Shown piece after piece: positions 19,052-28,094 of a stretch of DNA of 64,000 nt. Under the pieces are notes generated by a model. The model had not been told where the DNA came from. It was given only the letters and a program-made list of their open reading frames with translations, and made no database searches. Location: positions 3,348,001 to 3,412,000 of the forward strand of contig NZ_CP102592.1 in NCBI RefSeq assembly GCF_025666195.1, written 5' to 3'. Position numbers and translations under genes: made by a program. Each line of letters starts with the position of its first letter. The first letter of the stretch is position 1. Origin of the DNA: Xanthomonas sp. CFBP 8443 (lineage in GTDB: Bacteria > Pseudomonadota > Gammaproteobacteria > Xanthomonadales > Xanthomonadaceae).

Positions 19052-21523
19052 CTACTGGCACTGCACCGCGTCGCCCGCATCCGCGGCGCCGGCGACGATC
19101 TCGATGCGGGTGAAGGCGGCCGCGAACGGCGCATCGGCATCGATCGCGAACGGCATGTCGATGCCGCCCAGGTCGGCGCCGCGCTTGGCGAAGCAGGCCA
19201 GCGGCACGGTCACGGTGCGCTTGCCGCTGCCGGCAGCGGCCAGCAGCGGGCCGATGTCGATGCCGTCGCCGCAGCCGCGCAGGCAGCCCAGGCGCAGCGT
19301 CACCGACGCGCTGGGCGCGTGCTCCACCACCACGTCGAACTGCAGCGCCGCGTGCGCCTGCGCCATCGCGGTCAGGTTCTGGCCACCGGGGCTGCTGGCG
19401 AACAGCCGCGCCGGCGCGTGCCAGGTCACCTGCTTGGCGTCCTGCTGGGTGTTGACCTGCACCGTGCGCACGCTCAGCGCAGGCTCGGGCTGCGGCCACT
19501 GCAGCGCGGTGTTGAGATCGGCGCCGAGCGCGTGCTCCTGGCCGCGCGCGGCGAGCTTCAGCGCGAACGGCGGCGCATCGCGCAGGTTGAACACCGGCAG
19601 CGTAGTGGCCGCGCCGCAATTGTCCGGCAGTTGCACCGGCAGCGCGCCGACGCGGCCGCCGCGCGCGTAGCGCAAGCCGTAGCCGACCGCGAACAGCGGC
19701 GGACGCGCCGGATCGGCCGGCGCCACCGGCGGCGGGCAGGCCTGCGCCGGCCACGGGAAGCTCAGCTGGCCGCGGAAATCGTGCGCGCCGCCGAACAGCA
19801 CGTCGGCCACGCCGCCGCCCTCGCTGCCCGGCAGCCAGGCGGCGACGAAGGCCTGCGACAGGTTGAGCAGGTCGTTGACGTACAGCGGCCGCCCGGACAA
19901 CAGCACGGTGATCACCGGCTTGCCGGTCGCGGCCGCGTCCTGCAGCGTCTTCAGGTCCTCCGGGTGGCGCTGGCTGTGCGCCATGGTGCTGGAGGCGACG
20001 ATGTCGCCGCTGCCCTCGGCATACGGGGTTTCGCCGATCACCGCGACGATCGCGTCATAGCTGCCCGGTTGCGCCGCGGCAACCGACTCGGCATAACGCA
20101 CCTGCGCGGCGCCGCCGACCTCGCGCAAGCCGGCCAGGATGCTCTGCGCATTGGGGAAATCGGCGTTGCCGTTGTCGGTGCCCTGCCAGGTCAGCGACCA
20201 ACCGCCGGCCTGGTCGGCGATGCTGTCGGCGCGCCTGCCGACCACCAGCAGGCGCTGGCCGCGGCGCAGCGGCAGCACGCTGCGCTCGTTCTTCAGCAGC
20301 ACCAGCGATTCGCGCACCGCGCGCCGCGCCAGGTCGCGCTGCACCAGCGCATCCTCGCGCCCGGCGTAGCGGCTGGCGGACGGCTTGTGCGCGAACAGCC
20401 CGGCGCGCAGCTTGACCCGCAGGATGCGCCGCACCGCATCGTCGATACGCGCCTGCGGGATCTGCCCGGACTGCACCTGGGCCACGGTGTTGTCGATGAA
20501 CGCCTTCCAGTCGTCGGGCACCATCACCATGTCCACGCCGGCGTTGATCGCCTGCGCGCAGCTGGCATTGCTGCAGCCCGGCACCTGGCCGATGCCGTTC
20601 CAGTCGGAGACGACGAAGCCGTCGAAGCCCATCTTCTGCTTCAGTGCCCCGGTCAGCAGCGGTTCTGCGCCGTGCATCTTGCCGTAGTCGACGCCGGCGC
20701 CGACGTCGTTCCAGCTGCTGTAGGACGCCATCACCGTCTGCACCCCGGCCTCGATCGCGCCGTAGTAGCCCTGCCCGTGCACGTTGACCATCCGCACCTT
20801 GTCGATCCGCGCCACGCCCTGGTCGCGGCCGTGCTCGGTGGCGCCGTCGCCGAGGTAGTGCTTGGCGGTGGCCAGCACGCTGGCATCGTCGCCGAGCCGG
20901 CCCTGCATGCCGCGCACGTAGGCGGCGGCGTAGCTGCGCACCAGCGCCGGGTCCGACGAGAAGCTCTCGTAGGTGCGCCCCCAGCGCGGATTCTCCGCCA
21001 CCGCCAGGGTCGGCGCGAACGCCCAGGCGATGCCGGTGGCGCGGCTGGCCTGTGCGGTGGCGCGCGCGACCTGCTCGACCAGCGCCGGGTCGCGCGCCGC
21101 GCCCAGGCCGATGTTGTGCGGGAACAGCGTGGCGCCGTACACGTTGCTGTGCCCATGCACCGCATCGGTGCCCCAGACGATGGGGATCGGCACCTGCGCA
21201 TCGGTGCGCATCGACGCCTGGTAGTACGCGTCGGCCAGCTGCAGCCAGTCCTGCACCCGCGCGTGCTTGTTCTTGCCCGGCCACGAACCGCCGCCATTGA
21301 GCACCGAGCCGATGTAGTACTGGCGCACCTGCTCGGGCGTGATCGATTTGATCTCGGCCTGGGTCATCTGCCCGACCTTCTGCGCCAGGGTCATGCCGCC
21401 CAGGATCTGCGCGATGCGCGCCTCGCTGGCCGGATCCTGCGCGGCCGGCGGCGCGGCGTCGGCCACGGCGGCGAGGCTGGCGGCGGCGAGCAGCGCGCGG
21501 GCCCAGGGGTGCGGTGTAGACAT
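19052..21523 (-). CDS. Glycoside hydrolase family 3 exo-beta-glucosidase
   Basis: An 823-residue secreted GH3 enzyme with a Sec signal (MSTPHPWARALLAAASLAAVADA). The first (beta/alpha) domain includes VPIPIVWGTDAVHGHSNVYGATLFPHNIGLGA and KHYLGDG, and the nucleophile is Asp307 in GFVVSDWNG. The second domain follows (LLVVGRRADSIADQAGGWSLTWQG, with acid/base region GETPYAEGSGD). A C-terminal beta domain of about 200 residues with a Cys-pair insertion (LGCLRGCGDG) resembles the extra domain of ExoP-type glucan exohydrolases. It lies 76 bases downstream of the TonB receptor gene on the same strand, so they are probably co-transcribed. Confidence 0.9.
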   Translation of the reverse strand: MSTPHPWARALLAAASLAAVADAAPPAAQDPASEARIAQILGGMTLAQKVGQMTQAEIKSITPEQVRQYYIGSVLNGGGSWPGKNKHARVQDWLQLADAYYQASMRTDAQVPIPIVWGTDAVHGHSNVYGATLFPHNIGLGAARDPALVEQVARATAQASRATGIAWAFAPTLAVAENPRWGRTYESFSSDPALVRSYAAAYVRGMQGRLGDDASVLATAKHYLGDGATEHGRDQGVARIDKVRMVNVHGQGYYGAIEAGVQTVMASYSSWNDVGAGVDYGKMHGAEPLLTGALKQKMGFDGFVVSDWNGIGQVPGCSNASCAQAINAGVDMVMVPDDWKAFIDNTVAQVQSGQIPQARIDDAVRRILRVKLRAGLFAHKPSASRYAGREDALVQRDLARRAVRESLVLLKNERSVLPLRRGQRLLVVGRRADSIADQAGGWSLTWQGTDNGNADFPNAQSILAGLREVGGAAQVRYAESVAAAQPGSYDAIVAVIGETPYAEGSGDIVASSTMAHSQRHPEDLKTLQDAAATGKPVITVLLSGRPLYVNDLLNLSQAFVAAWLPGSEGGGVADVLFGGAHDFRGQLSFPWPAQACPPPVAPADPARPPLFAVGYGLRYARGGRVGALPVQLPDNCGAATTLPVFNLRDAPPFALKLAARGQEHALGADLNTALQWPQPEPALSVRTVQVNTQQDAKQVTWHAPARLFASSPGGQNLTAMAQAHAALQFDVVVEHAPSASVTLRLGCLRGCGDGIDIGPLLAAAGSGKRTVTVPLACFAKRGADLGGIDMPFAIDADAPFAAAFTRIEIVAGAADAGDAVQCQ

Positions 21524-21599
21524 GCGGTTTCCTCCATCGATGGGCGGCCGGGCGCCGCGCAGCAGCGCGGCGCCCGGTGCGGCGTACGCGGCCGCCGGT

Positions 21600-24365
21600 T
21601 CAGAGCTTGTAGCGGAAGCCGAGCAGGTACTGGCGGCCGTACTCGGTGTATTCCTCCGGCAAGAACACCGTCGACGCGATGCCGGCGGCGCTGACCTCGG
21701 TGCGGAACGCCTCGTTGGTCAGGTTGTTGACCTGGAACATCAACGACAGCCCCTTGAGCCTGCCGCTGTCCGGGAAGTCGTAGCTCAGCTGCAGGTCGGT
21801 GACGCGTTCGCTGAGCGTGTTGCGGTAGCTGCGCTGGCCGAACAGCGATCCGTACTCGCCGCGGTAGGCGTCGCGGTAGCGCTGGCTGACGCGCGCGCCG
21901 AACCCGTGCTTCTCGTAGAACAGCGTGGCGTTGGCGACGATCTTGGACAGGCCGGGAATGGTGTCGGTGCCGGGCGAGTTGTCGCTGGGATCGGGGTCGA
22001 TCGACGATTCGGTGTAGGAGCCGTTGACCTGCACGCCGAAGCCGTCCAGGCGCTCGCTGAACACGTCGCCGGTGACGCTGGCCGCGAACTCGATGCCGCG
22101 CATGTAGCCGCCGCTGCCGTTGGCCCAGGTGCTGAAGGTGCCGATATTGGACACCGGGGTCTGCCCGTCGGGGTTGTAGCCGGTGAAGTCCCAGGTCAGG
22201 TTCTGCCGATAGATGTAGGTCTGCAGGTCCTTGTAGAACAGCGCCAGGCTGACGTAGCTGGCCGAGCCGAAGTACTTCTCCAGCGACAGGTCGAGCGCAT
22301 CGGCGCGGTACGGCTGCAAGGTCGGGTTGCCGCCGCTGCCGCTGCACAGTCCGGTGGTTGTGTCCACCGCGGCGCTGGCGTCGGCGCTGAGGTAGTTGAT
22401 CGGCGGGCGCATCAGCTGCTTGGCCGCGCCCAGGCGCGCCATCCAGCCGTCGCCGAAGTCGAACACCAGGTTCAGGCTCGGCAGCGCGTCGTGGTAGCGC
22501 GCGCCCAGCGTCTGCGCGCCGACCACCGCACCGCCGCTGGCGTTGAAGCCGGTCGACGACTGGTCGGTGCTGATGTACTGCAGGCCGGCATTGCCGCGCA
22601 CGCGCACGCGCTCGCCCAGGTCCATGTCGATATTGGCGCGCAGGTAGTAGGTGTTGACGTCCTCCTCGACCACGTAGTCCTTGCGCAGGTCGTCGTTGCT
22701 CTCCGACAAGGATACGTCGTAGTAGCGCGACAGCAGCGCGCGCGGATCGAAGCTGAGGATGTCGCCGATGCCGGCGAAACCCAGCGAGGTTGGCGCATAC
22801 AGCAGCGACGGGTCGACCAGGGTTGGCGTGCGCCCCGGCAGGTCGGCGAAGTACACATCGGCGCGCTTGTCCTTGCTGCGCCGGTTGACGTTCACGCCCA
22901 GGTCGAAGCTGCGCACCAGCGCGGTGTCGACGTCGTAGTTGAACTCCAGGCGGCCGGCCTTGATCTCGTCCTTCTGCCAGGAATTCTCTACCCGCCCATC
23001 GTGCCCCCACTTCTGCGGGTCCCACAGATACACCGCGCCGGGATCGGCCAGGTCGGCGAGCGAGTAGCGCGCGAAATCGTTGCTCAGCGGCAGGTCGAAG
23101 CCGATGTCCTGCGGATCGGCCATCCCGGCGTAGGTCTCCAGCTGCGACTGCCGGCGCTCGGCGCGCGAGTAGTTCAGGTCCAGGCTCAGCGCCCAGGGCG
23201 CGAAGCGCAGCGTGTTGGTCCAGCCGACCGAGAGCAGCTTGTCCTCGCGGTCGTTGCGGTCGTTGCGCAGCACCGGCTGCACGCCGCTGAGGGTGCCCTG
23301 GGTGATGATCGGCACGCCCTGGCGGTCGCTGGTGACGATGTCGCGATAGGCGACCTGCTGGCCGAGCGCGTTGCTGAAGTCCGGCGCGTTGGACCACATC
23401 GCGCCGTGCATCGTCTCGTTCTGCTCGAACTTGGACCAGTAGCCGTCGAGCACGCTGTGGAAGTGCTCGTTCGGCTTGTACTCCAGCGTGCCGATCACAC
23501 CGTCGCGGGTGAGCTCGCGCGACTTGATCCAGGCTTCGGAGCCCTGCAGCGCGACCGCGCCCGGCGGCTTGCCCGGCTGCGTGGCGCCCCAGCTGTCCGG
23601 ATTGCCCCACCACCATGCCTTGTAGTGCTTTTCCTGGAATGGCGAATTCAGCCGCGCCACGCCCAGCGCCACGCCGATGGTGTCGCCGGCGAACTGGTCC
23701 ACGTAGGACGCCGCGGCGCGGTAGCCGGTGTCGTGGCCATCGTCGCCGAGCTTGCCGAAGGAATTCTTCTCGCCGTTGCCGCTGACCACGATGCGGCGCT
23801 CGTCCAGGTCCAGCGGGCGGATCGTCTTCAGGTCCACGGTGCCGGACAGGCCCTGCCCGATCACCGCGGCGTCGGCGGTCTTGTAGACGGTGACCGCGTT
23901 GATCAGTTCGGCCGGGAACTGGTCGAACTCCACGCCGCGGCTGTCGCCGGTGCTGACCTGTTCGCGACCATTGAGCGTGGTGCCGACGAACTGCTCGGAC
24001 ATGCCGCGGATGTTGATCACCTGCGAGCGCCCGTCCACGCGCTGGGTGGCCACGCCCGGCAGCCGCGAGATCGAATCGGCGATGCTCACGTCCGGCAGCT
24101 TGCCGATGTCCTCGGCCGAGATCGCCTCCACGATCAGCGACGATTCGCTCTTGGTCTCCACCGCCGTCTCGATGGCATGGCGGATGCCGGTGACGCGCAC
24201 CGCGTCCAGCGTGCCGACCGTGTCCTGCTGCGCCGGCACGGCCGGGCTGGCGGTTTGCGCGTGCGCCTGCTGCAGCGCGGCGATGCAACAGGCCACGGCC
24301 AGCAGCCGCCGTGCCGGCACGCCGCGGCGTGCGCGGGCGACGAAGAATTCCTGCATCCCCTTCAT
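21600..24365 (-). CDS. TonB-dependent receptor, carbohydrate-type
   Basis: A 921-residue outer-membrane receptor with an N-terminal signal (hydrophobic LLAVACCIAALQQAHAQ), a plug domain (DAVRVTGIRHAIETAVETKSESSLIVEAISAEDIGKLPDVSIADSISRLPGV, typical of the CUT-type receptors) and a 22-strand barrel ending in an aromatic-rich YLLGFRYKL. It would import an oligosaccharide through TonB energy. Position between GH3 and GH30 genes and next to a LacI operator supports a sugar substrate. Close family members in xanthomonads belong to carbohydrate utilisation loci. Confidence 0.9.
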   Translation of the reverse strand: MKGMQEFFVARARRGVPARRLLAVACCIAALQQAHAQTASPAVPAQQDTVGTLDAVRVTGIRHAIETAVETKSESSLIVEAISAEDIGKLPDVSIADSISRLPGVATQRVDGRSQVINIRGMSEQFVGTTLNGREQVSTGDSRGVEFDQFPAELINAVTVYKTADAAVIGQGLSGTVDLKTIRPLDLDERRIVVSGNGEKNSFGKLGDDGHDTGYRAAASYVDQFAGDTIGVALGVARLNSPFQEKHYKAWWWGNPDSWGATQPGKPPGAVALQGSEAWIKSRELTRDGVIGTLEYKPNEHFHSVLDGYWSKFEQNETMHGAMWSNAPDFSNALGQQVAYRDIVTSDRQGVPIITQGTLSGVQPVLRNDRNDREDKLLSVGWTNTLRFAPWALSLDLNYSRAERRQSQLETYAGMADPQDIGFDLPLSNDFARYSLADLADPGAVYLWDPQKWGHDGRVENSWQKDEIKAGRLEFNYDVDTALVRSFDLGVNVNRRSKDKRADVYFADLPGRTPTLVDPSLLYAPTSLGFAGIGDILSFDPRALLSRYYDVSLSESNDDLRKDYVVEEDVNTYYLRANIDMDLGERVRVRGNAGLQYISTDQSSTGFNASGGAVVGAQTLGARYHDALPSLNLVFDFGDGWMARLGAAKQLMRPPINYLSADASAAVDTTTGLCSGSGGNPTLQPYRADALDLSLEKYFGSASYVSLALFYKDLQTYIYRQNLTWDFTGYNPDGQTPVSNIGTFSTWANGSGGYMRGIEFAASVTGDVFSERLDGFGVQVNGSYTESSIDPDPSDNSPGTDTIPGLSKIVANATLFYEKHGFGARVSQRYRDAYRGEYGSLFGQRSYRNTLSERVTDLQLSYDFPDSGRLKGLSLMFQVNNLTNEAFRTEVSAAGIASTVFLPEEYTEYGRQYLLGFRYKL

Positions 24366-24387
24366 GTGCTGCCCCTCCCGGCATTTT

Positions 24388-24401
24388 TGACAGCGCTGTC
24401 A
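24388..24401. promoter_or_regulatory. LacI-type operator palindrome
   Basis: Perfect 14-base palindrome TGACAGCGCTGTCA with the central CG pair typical of LacI-family sites. It lies in the 79-base gap between the divergent TonB receptor and GH30 genes, 23 bases from the receptor start. The locus carries its own LacI regulator at 25995, the probable binder. Confidence 0.8.
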
Positions 24402-24444
24402 TACGCGCTGTATCCAGTGCGGTCAATCCCGGTAGGAGCGCGCA

Positions 24445-25998
24445 ATGCCGCAGCCACGCAAATTCATGACGTTCTTCGCCGATGCGGCGTCGCGCCGCAT
24501 AGAATCGTTGCGGCGCAACACGGGGTTTGCGCGGCGTTTCGCGGCCGCGCGCGCTACCCGGCGAGGCGCTGCACGTGCCTGTTGCGGCGCCCTGCTCGGC
24601 GTCTGCTGCAGCCTCGCCGTGGCCACGCCACCAGCGCCGGCCGATACGATCCAGGTCTGGATCACCACCCACGATCATCGCCAGGCGCTCGCCCCGGCGC
24701 CGGCCGCGACCTGGACCACGCAGGCGCACGCCGACATCCGCATCGATGCCGCGGCGCGGCGCCAGCGCATGCTCGGTTTCGGCGCATCGATCACCGATGC
24801 CTCGGCCTGGGTGCTGCAGCAACTGCCGCCGCCGCGCCGCGACGCGCTGATGCGCGAACTGTTCGGGCGCGCCGACGGCGGCCTGGGACTGAGCTTCGCG
24901 CGGCTGACCATCGGCGCCTCGGACTTCTCGCGCCGCCACTACAGCCTCGACGATACCCCGGACAACGCGCCGGACCCGGCGCTGGCGCACTTCAGCATCG
25001 CTCCCAACCGCGACGACGTGCTGCCGATCGCGCGGCAGGCCTTGGCGATCAATCCCGAGCTGAAGATCATGGCTTCGCCGTGGAGCGCGCCGGCGTGGAT
25101 GAAGACCAGCGGCAGCCTGATCGGCGGCACGCTCAAGCCGGAGTACTACGACGCCTTCGCCCGCTACCTGCTGCGCTACGTCGATGCCTATGCGCAGGCC
25201 GGCGTGCCGATCTTCGCCCTGACCCTGCAGAACGAACCCGGCTTCACCCCCAAGGACTATCCGGGCATGCGCCTGGAGGCGAGCCAGCGCGCGCAATTGA
25301 TCGGCCGCCACCTCGGCCCGCTGCTCGACGCGCGCCGCGATCCGCCGCTGATCTTCGACTGGGACCACAATTGGGACCAGCCGCACGAGCCGCTGGCGGT
25401 GCTCGTCGATGCGCGGGCGCGGCGTCATGTCGCCGCCGTCGCGTGGCACTGCTATGCCGGCGATCCCGCCGCGCAGAGCCCGGTGCAGGCGGCCTACCCG
25501 GACAAGGACGCCTACATGACCGAGTGTTCCGGCGGCGATTGGGAACCGCTGCGCAGCGGCGGCCTGACCCTGCAGGCGCGGCGGCTGATCGTGCAGTCGG
25601 TGCGCCACGGCGCGCGCGGCGTGCTGTTCTGGAACCTTGCGCTGGACCTGCAGGGCGGTCCGCATGCCGGTGGCTGCGACACCTGTCGCGGCGTCGTCGA
25701 CATCGCCGCGGACGGCGAGCGCGTGGTGCGCACCGACGAGTACTATGCGCTCGCCCATGCCAGCCGCTTCGTGCGGCCGCAGGCCTGGCGCATCGATTCC
25801 AGCGAAGGCGGCGAAGGCGTGGACAACGTGGCGTTCCTGAATCCCGACGGCTCGCGAGTGCTGGTGGCGGTCAACAGCGCCGACCGCGAACGCACCGTGG
25901 CGGTGGCCGATGGCGCACGCGGCTTCCGCTACACCCTGCCGGCGCGCAGCATCGCCAGCTTCATCTGGGCGGCACCGGCGGCGGGCGCGACGCGATGA
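24445..25998 (+). CDS. Glycoside hydrolase family 30 enzyme
   Basis: A 517-residue exported GH30 (glucosylceramidase-like clan A) enzyme. A long basic N-terminus leads to a hydrophobic stretch (CCGALLGVCCSLAVA), so the true start may be a later ATG such as 24466. The domain opens with MLGFGASITDASAWVLQ. The acid/base is Glu264 in LTLQNEP and the nucleophile Glu360 in MTECSGG. A C-terminal beta domain closes it (VAFLNPDGSRVLVAVNSADRERTVAV). GH30 members of this type cut beta-1,6-glucan or beta-glucosides; the exact substrate is inferred only from context with GH3. Confidence 0.88.
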   Translation: MPQPRKFMTFFADAASRRIESLRRNTGFARRFAAARATRRGAARACCGALLGVCCSLAVATPPAPADTIQVWITTHDHRQALAPAPAATWTTQAHADIRIDAAARRQRMLGFGASITDASAWVLQQLPPPRRDALMRELFGRADGGLGLSFARLTIGASDFSRRHYSLDDTPDNAPDPALAHFSIAPNRDDVLPIARQALAINPELKIMASPWSAPAWMKTSGSLIGGTLKPEYYDAFARYLLRYVDAYAQAGVPIFALTLQNEPGFTPKDYPGMRLEASQRAQLIGRHLGPLLDARRDPPLIFDWDHNWDQPHEPLAVLVDARARRHVAAVAWHCYAGDPAAQSPVQAAYPDKDAYMTECSGGDWEPLRSGGLTLQARRLIVQSVRHGARGVLFWNLALDLQGGPHAGGCDTCRGVVDIAADGERVVRTDEYYALAHASRFVRPQAWRIDSSEGGEGVDNVAFLNPDGSRVLVAVNSADRERTVAVADGARGFRYTLPARSIASFIWAAPAAGATR

Positions 25999-27023
25999 GC
26001 AAACGCGCGACGCAGGGCCTGCGCATCGAGGACGTCGCCGCGCACGCCGGCGTCTCGATGAAGACCGTATCGCGGGTCATCAACGGCGAGCCCAACGTGC
26101 GCGAGCAGACCCGGCGCAAGGTCGAGCAGACCATGCAGCAATTGAGCTATCAGCCCAACCCCTCCGCGCGCAGCCTGGCCGGGCAGCGCTCCTACGCGGT
26201 GGCACTGGTCTACGACAATCCCTCGTACTACCAGATGGAGATCCAGAACGGCGTGCTCGAGGCCTGCCGCGCGCAGCGCTACACGCTGATGCTGGCGCCG
26301 GTGGACCGCAGCCGCCCCGACCACGCCGATGCGCTGGTCGCACTGGCGCGGCACCAGCACATCGACGGCCTGCTGCTGATCCCGCCGCTGACCGACGACG
26401 ACGCGCTGCTGCGGCGCCTGGATGCGGAGCGCATCGCACTGGCCTGCATCTCGCCGCGGCGGCAGCGCCATTGGCCCGGCGTACGCCTGGAGGAACGGCG
26501 TGCCGCGCGCGAACTGGTCGGCGAACTGGTGCGGCTCGGCCATCGCCGCATCGCCCACATCCGCGGCCTGCCCGGCCACGGCGCGACGCAGTGGCGCCTG
26601 GCCGGCTATCGCGATGCGCTGGCAGCCGCCGGCATCGCCTACGACGAGCGCCTGGTGGCGCCGGGCCGCTTCGACTTCGCCTCCGGCATCGAAGCCGGCG
26701 AGCGCCTGCTCGGGCAGCGCCGCCGGCCCAGCGCGGTGTTCGCCGCCAACGACGAGATGGCCGCCGGCGTGCTGCGCAGCGCCAGCCTGCGTGGGCTCGG
26801 CGTGCCCGCCGACCTGTCGATCTGCGGCTTCGACGACACCCTGGTCGCGCAACAGGTGTCGCCGGCGCTGGCGACGGTGCAGCAACCGCTGCAGCAGATG
26901 GGCCGGCGCGCGCTGGAACTGCTGCTGGCGCGGCTGCGCGCGCCGCAGCCGGCGGCCTGCGAGACCCTGCCGTACCGCTTGCTGCTGCGCGATTCGCTGG
27001 GCCCGCCCGCCGCACAGCGCTGA
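25995..27023 (+). CDS. LacI family transcriptional regulator
   Basis: A 342-residue regulator. Helix-turn-helix and hinge: RIEDVAAHAGVSMKTVSRVINGEPNVREQTRRKVEQTMQQLSYQPNPSARSL. The periplasmic-binding-like ligand domain follows (VALVYDNPSYYQMEIQNGVLEAC; PSAVFAANDEMAAGVL; DLSICGFDDTLVAQQVSPALATV). Its ATG overlaps the GH30 stop as ATGA, so it is co-translated with the enzyme. It probably represses both divergent units through TGACAGCGCTGTCA until a sugar product appears. Confidence 0.92.
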   Translation: MSKRATQGLRIEDVAAHAGVSMKTVSRVINGEPNVREQTRRKVEQTMQQLSYQPNPSARSLAGQRSYAVALVYDNPSYYQMEIQNGVLEACRAQRYTLMLAPVDRSRPDHADALVALARHQHIDGLLLIPPLTDDDALLRRLDAERIALACISPRRQRHWPGVRLEERRAARELVGELVRLGHRRIAHIRGLPGHGATQWRLAGYRDALAAAGIAYDERLVAPGRFDFASGIEAGERLLGQRRRPSAVFAANDEMAAGVLRSASLRGLGVPADLSICGFDDTLVAQQVSPALATVQQPLQQMGRRALELLLARLRAPQPAACETLPYRLLLRDSLGPPAAQR

Positions 27024-27260
27024 GCAACGATGCGGCGCGCGCGCAACGCGTGGCCAGCTGCACCCCGTCCCGGCGATCCTGCAGGCAATACCGCAGATGG
27101 GTGGTCGAATAGGCTGGCACGATCGGCGGCGTCATCGATTGGCGGGACGAGGGCTTCGCGCTGGCGCGCGGCGACATCGGTGCCGACGCCGGATGATCGA
27201 TCGCCACTGCTTGCCGCTGCGCGGGCATCCATGGGCCGGTGCTGCCGCGGTATGGCTTCT

Positions 27261-27595
27261 TGTAGAGGGACTTCAGTCCCGACTGCCACCGAAGCCGAAG
27301 GCCTTCGGCTTCGATGTCGCGACTGAAGTCGCTCCCACAACCAAGCTGCGCGTGCCGAAGGCCATCGCACGGCCGGTTCGGCTCCCTGTGGGAGGGACTT
27401 CAGTCGCGACTACCACCGATGCCGACGGTCTTCGGCTTCGATGTCGCGACTGAAGTCGCTCCCACAACCAAGCTGCGCGTGCCGAAAGGCCATCGCACGG
27501 CCGGTCCGGCTCCCTGTGGGAGGGACTTCAGTCCCGACTGCTGCCGAAGCCGGATGCCTTCCGGCTTCGGGGTCGCGGCTGAAGCCGCTCCTACA
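27261..27595. repeat. Tandem array of three REP palindromes
   Basis: Three palindromic units (27261-27339, 27387-27466, 27515-27595) at a period of 126-128 bases, within a 660-base gene-free gap. Units 1 and 2 end in GACTGAAGTCGCTCCCACA; unit 3 ends in GAAGCCGCTCCTACA. The spacers are near-identical (containing CCAAGCTGCGCGTGCC). It is a duplicated REP-plus-spacer module, not a CRISPR. The rest of 27024-27687 shows no gene. Confidence 0.85.
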
Positions 27596-27687
27596 ACCAA
27601 TCGGCTGGGCGGTCGGCGTCTATTTCTGACGCGGTGGGCCATCTGGAAACGAGGCAGCAACCAACAGCAGCGCAGCAGCCACCGCAC

Positions 27688-28080
27688 TCATTCCGTGCGG
27701 TGGCAGCACACGCACAGTTTGTTCCCGTCCAGGTCGCGGAAGTATGCGCCGTAGTAGTCCGGGTGGTAGTGCGCGCGAAACGCGGGCGCGCCTTCGCAGC
27801 GCGCGCCGTGGGCCAGCGCCAATGCATGGCAGCGATCCACCTGCGCTCGGCTCGCTGCCTGCAGCGCGAGCATCTGCCCATTGCCCGGCATGGCGGACTC
27901 CCCGTCGAAGGCGCGGCCGATCAGCAGCAACGGCCGTGGCGCGTCCGGCGCCGTCCAGCCGGCCCAGCCGCGCACCTCGTCGCGGAACGTCAGCTGCAGC
28001 CCCAGCACCTGCAACAGCGGCGCGTAGAACGCGAACGCGGCCGGGAAATCGTTCACCCCCAGATGCACGTGCGAGAGCAT
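27688..28080 (-). CDS. VOC family (glyoxalase-like) protein
   Basis: A 130-residue vicinal-oxygen-chelate protein: MLSHVHLGVNDFPAAFAFYAPLLQVLG at the start and YYGAYFRDLDGNKLCVCCH at the end, the usual metal-edge strands. The reaction is not identifiable. A GTG at 28098 overlaps the stop of the upstream hydrolase as GTGA and is an alternative start adding six residues; the ATG fits family length better. Confidence 0.8.
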   Translation of the reverse strand: MLSHVHLGVNDFPAAFAFYAPLLQVLGLQLTFRDEVRGWAGWTAPDAPRPLLLIGRAFDGESAMPGNGQMLALQAASRAQVDRCHALALAHGARCEGAPAFRAHYHPDYYGAYFRDLDGNKLCVCCHRTE

Positions 28081-28094
28081 CGGCACCACCGCGC

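Noticed and set aside
21339-27023. A very long open frame on the plus strand opposite the GH3/TonB genes and running into the LacI gene
   Set aside because: It is the high-GC mirror of real genes. Only its last 342 residues (LacI) show protein-like composition and motifs; the rest has His/Arg/Val-rich shadow composition.
27261-27595. Possible CRISPR array
   Set aside because: Units are palindromic REPs of about 80 bases with near-identical spacers at a 127-base period; no cas gene is present.
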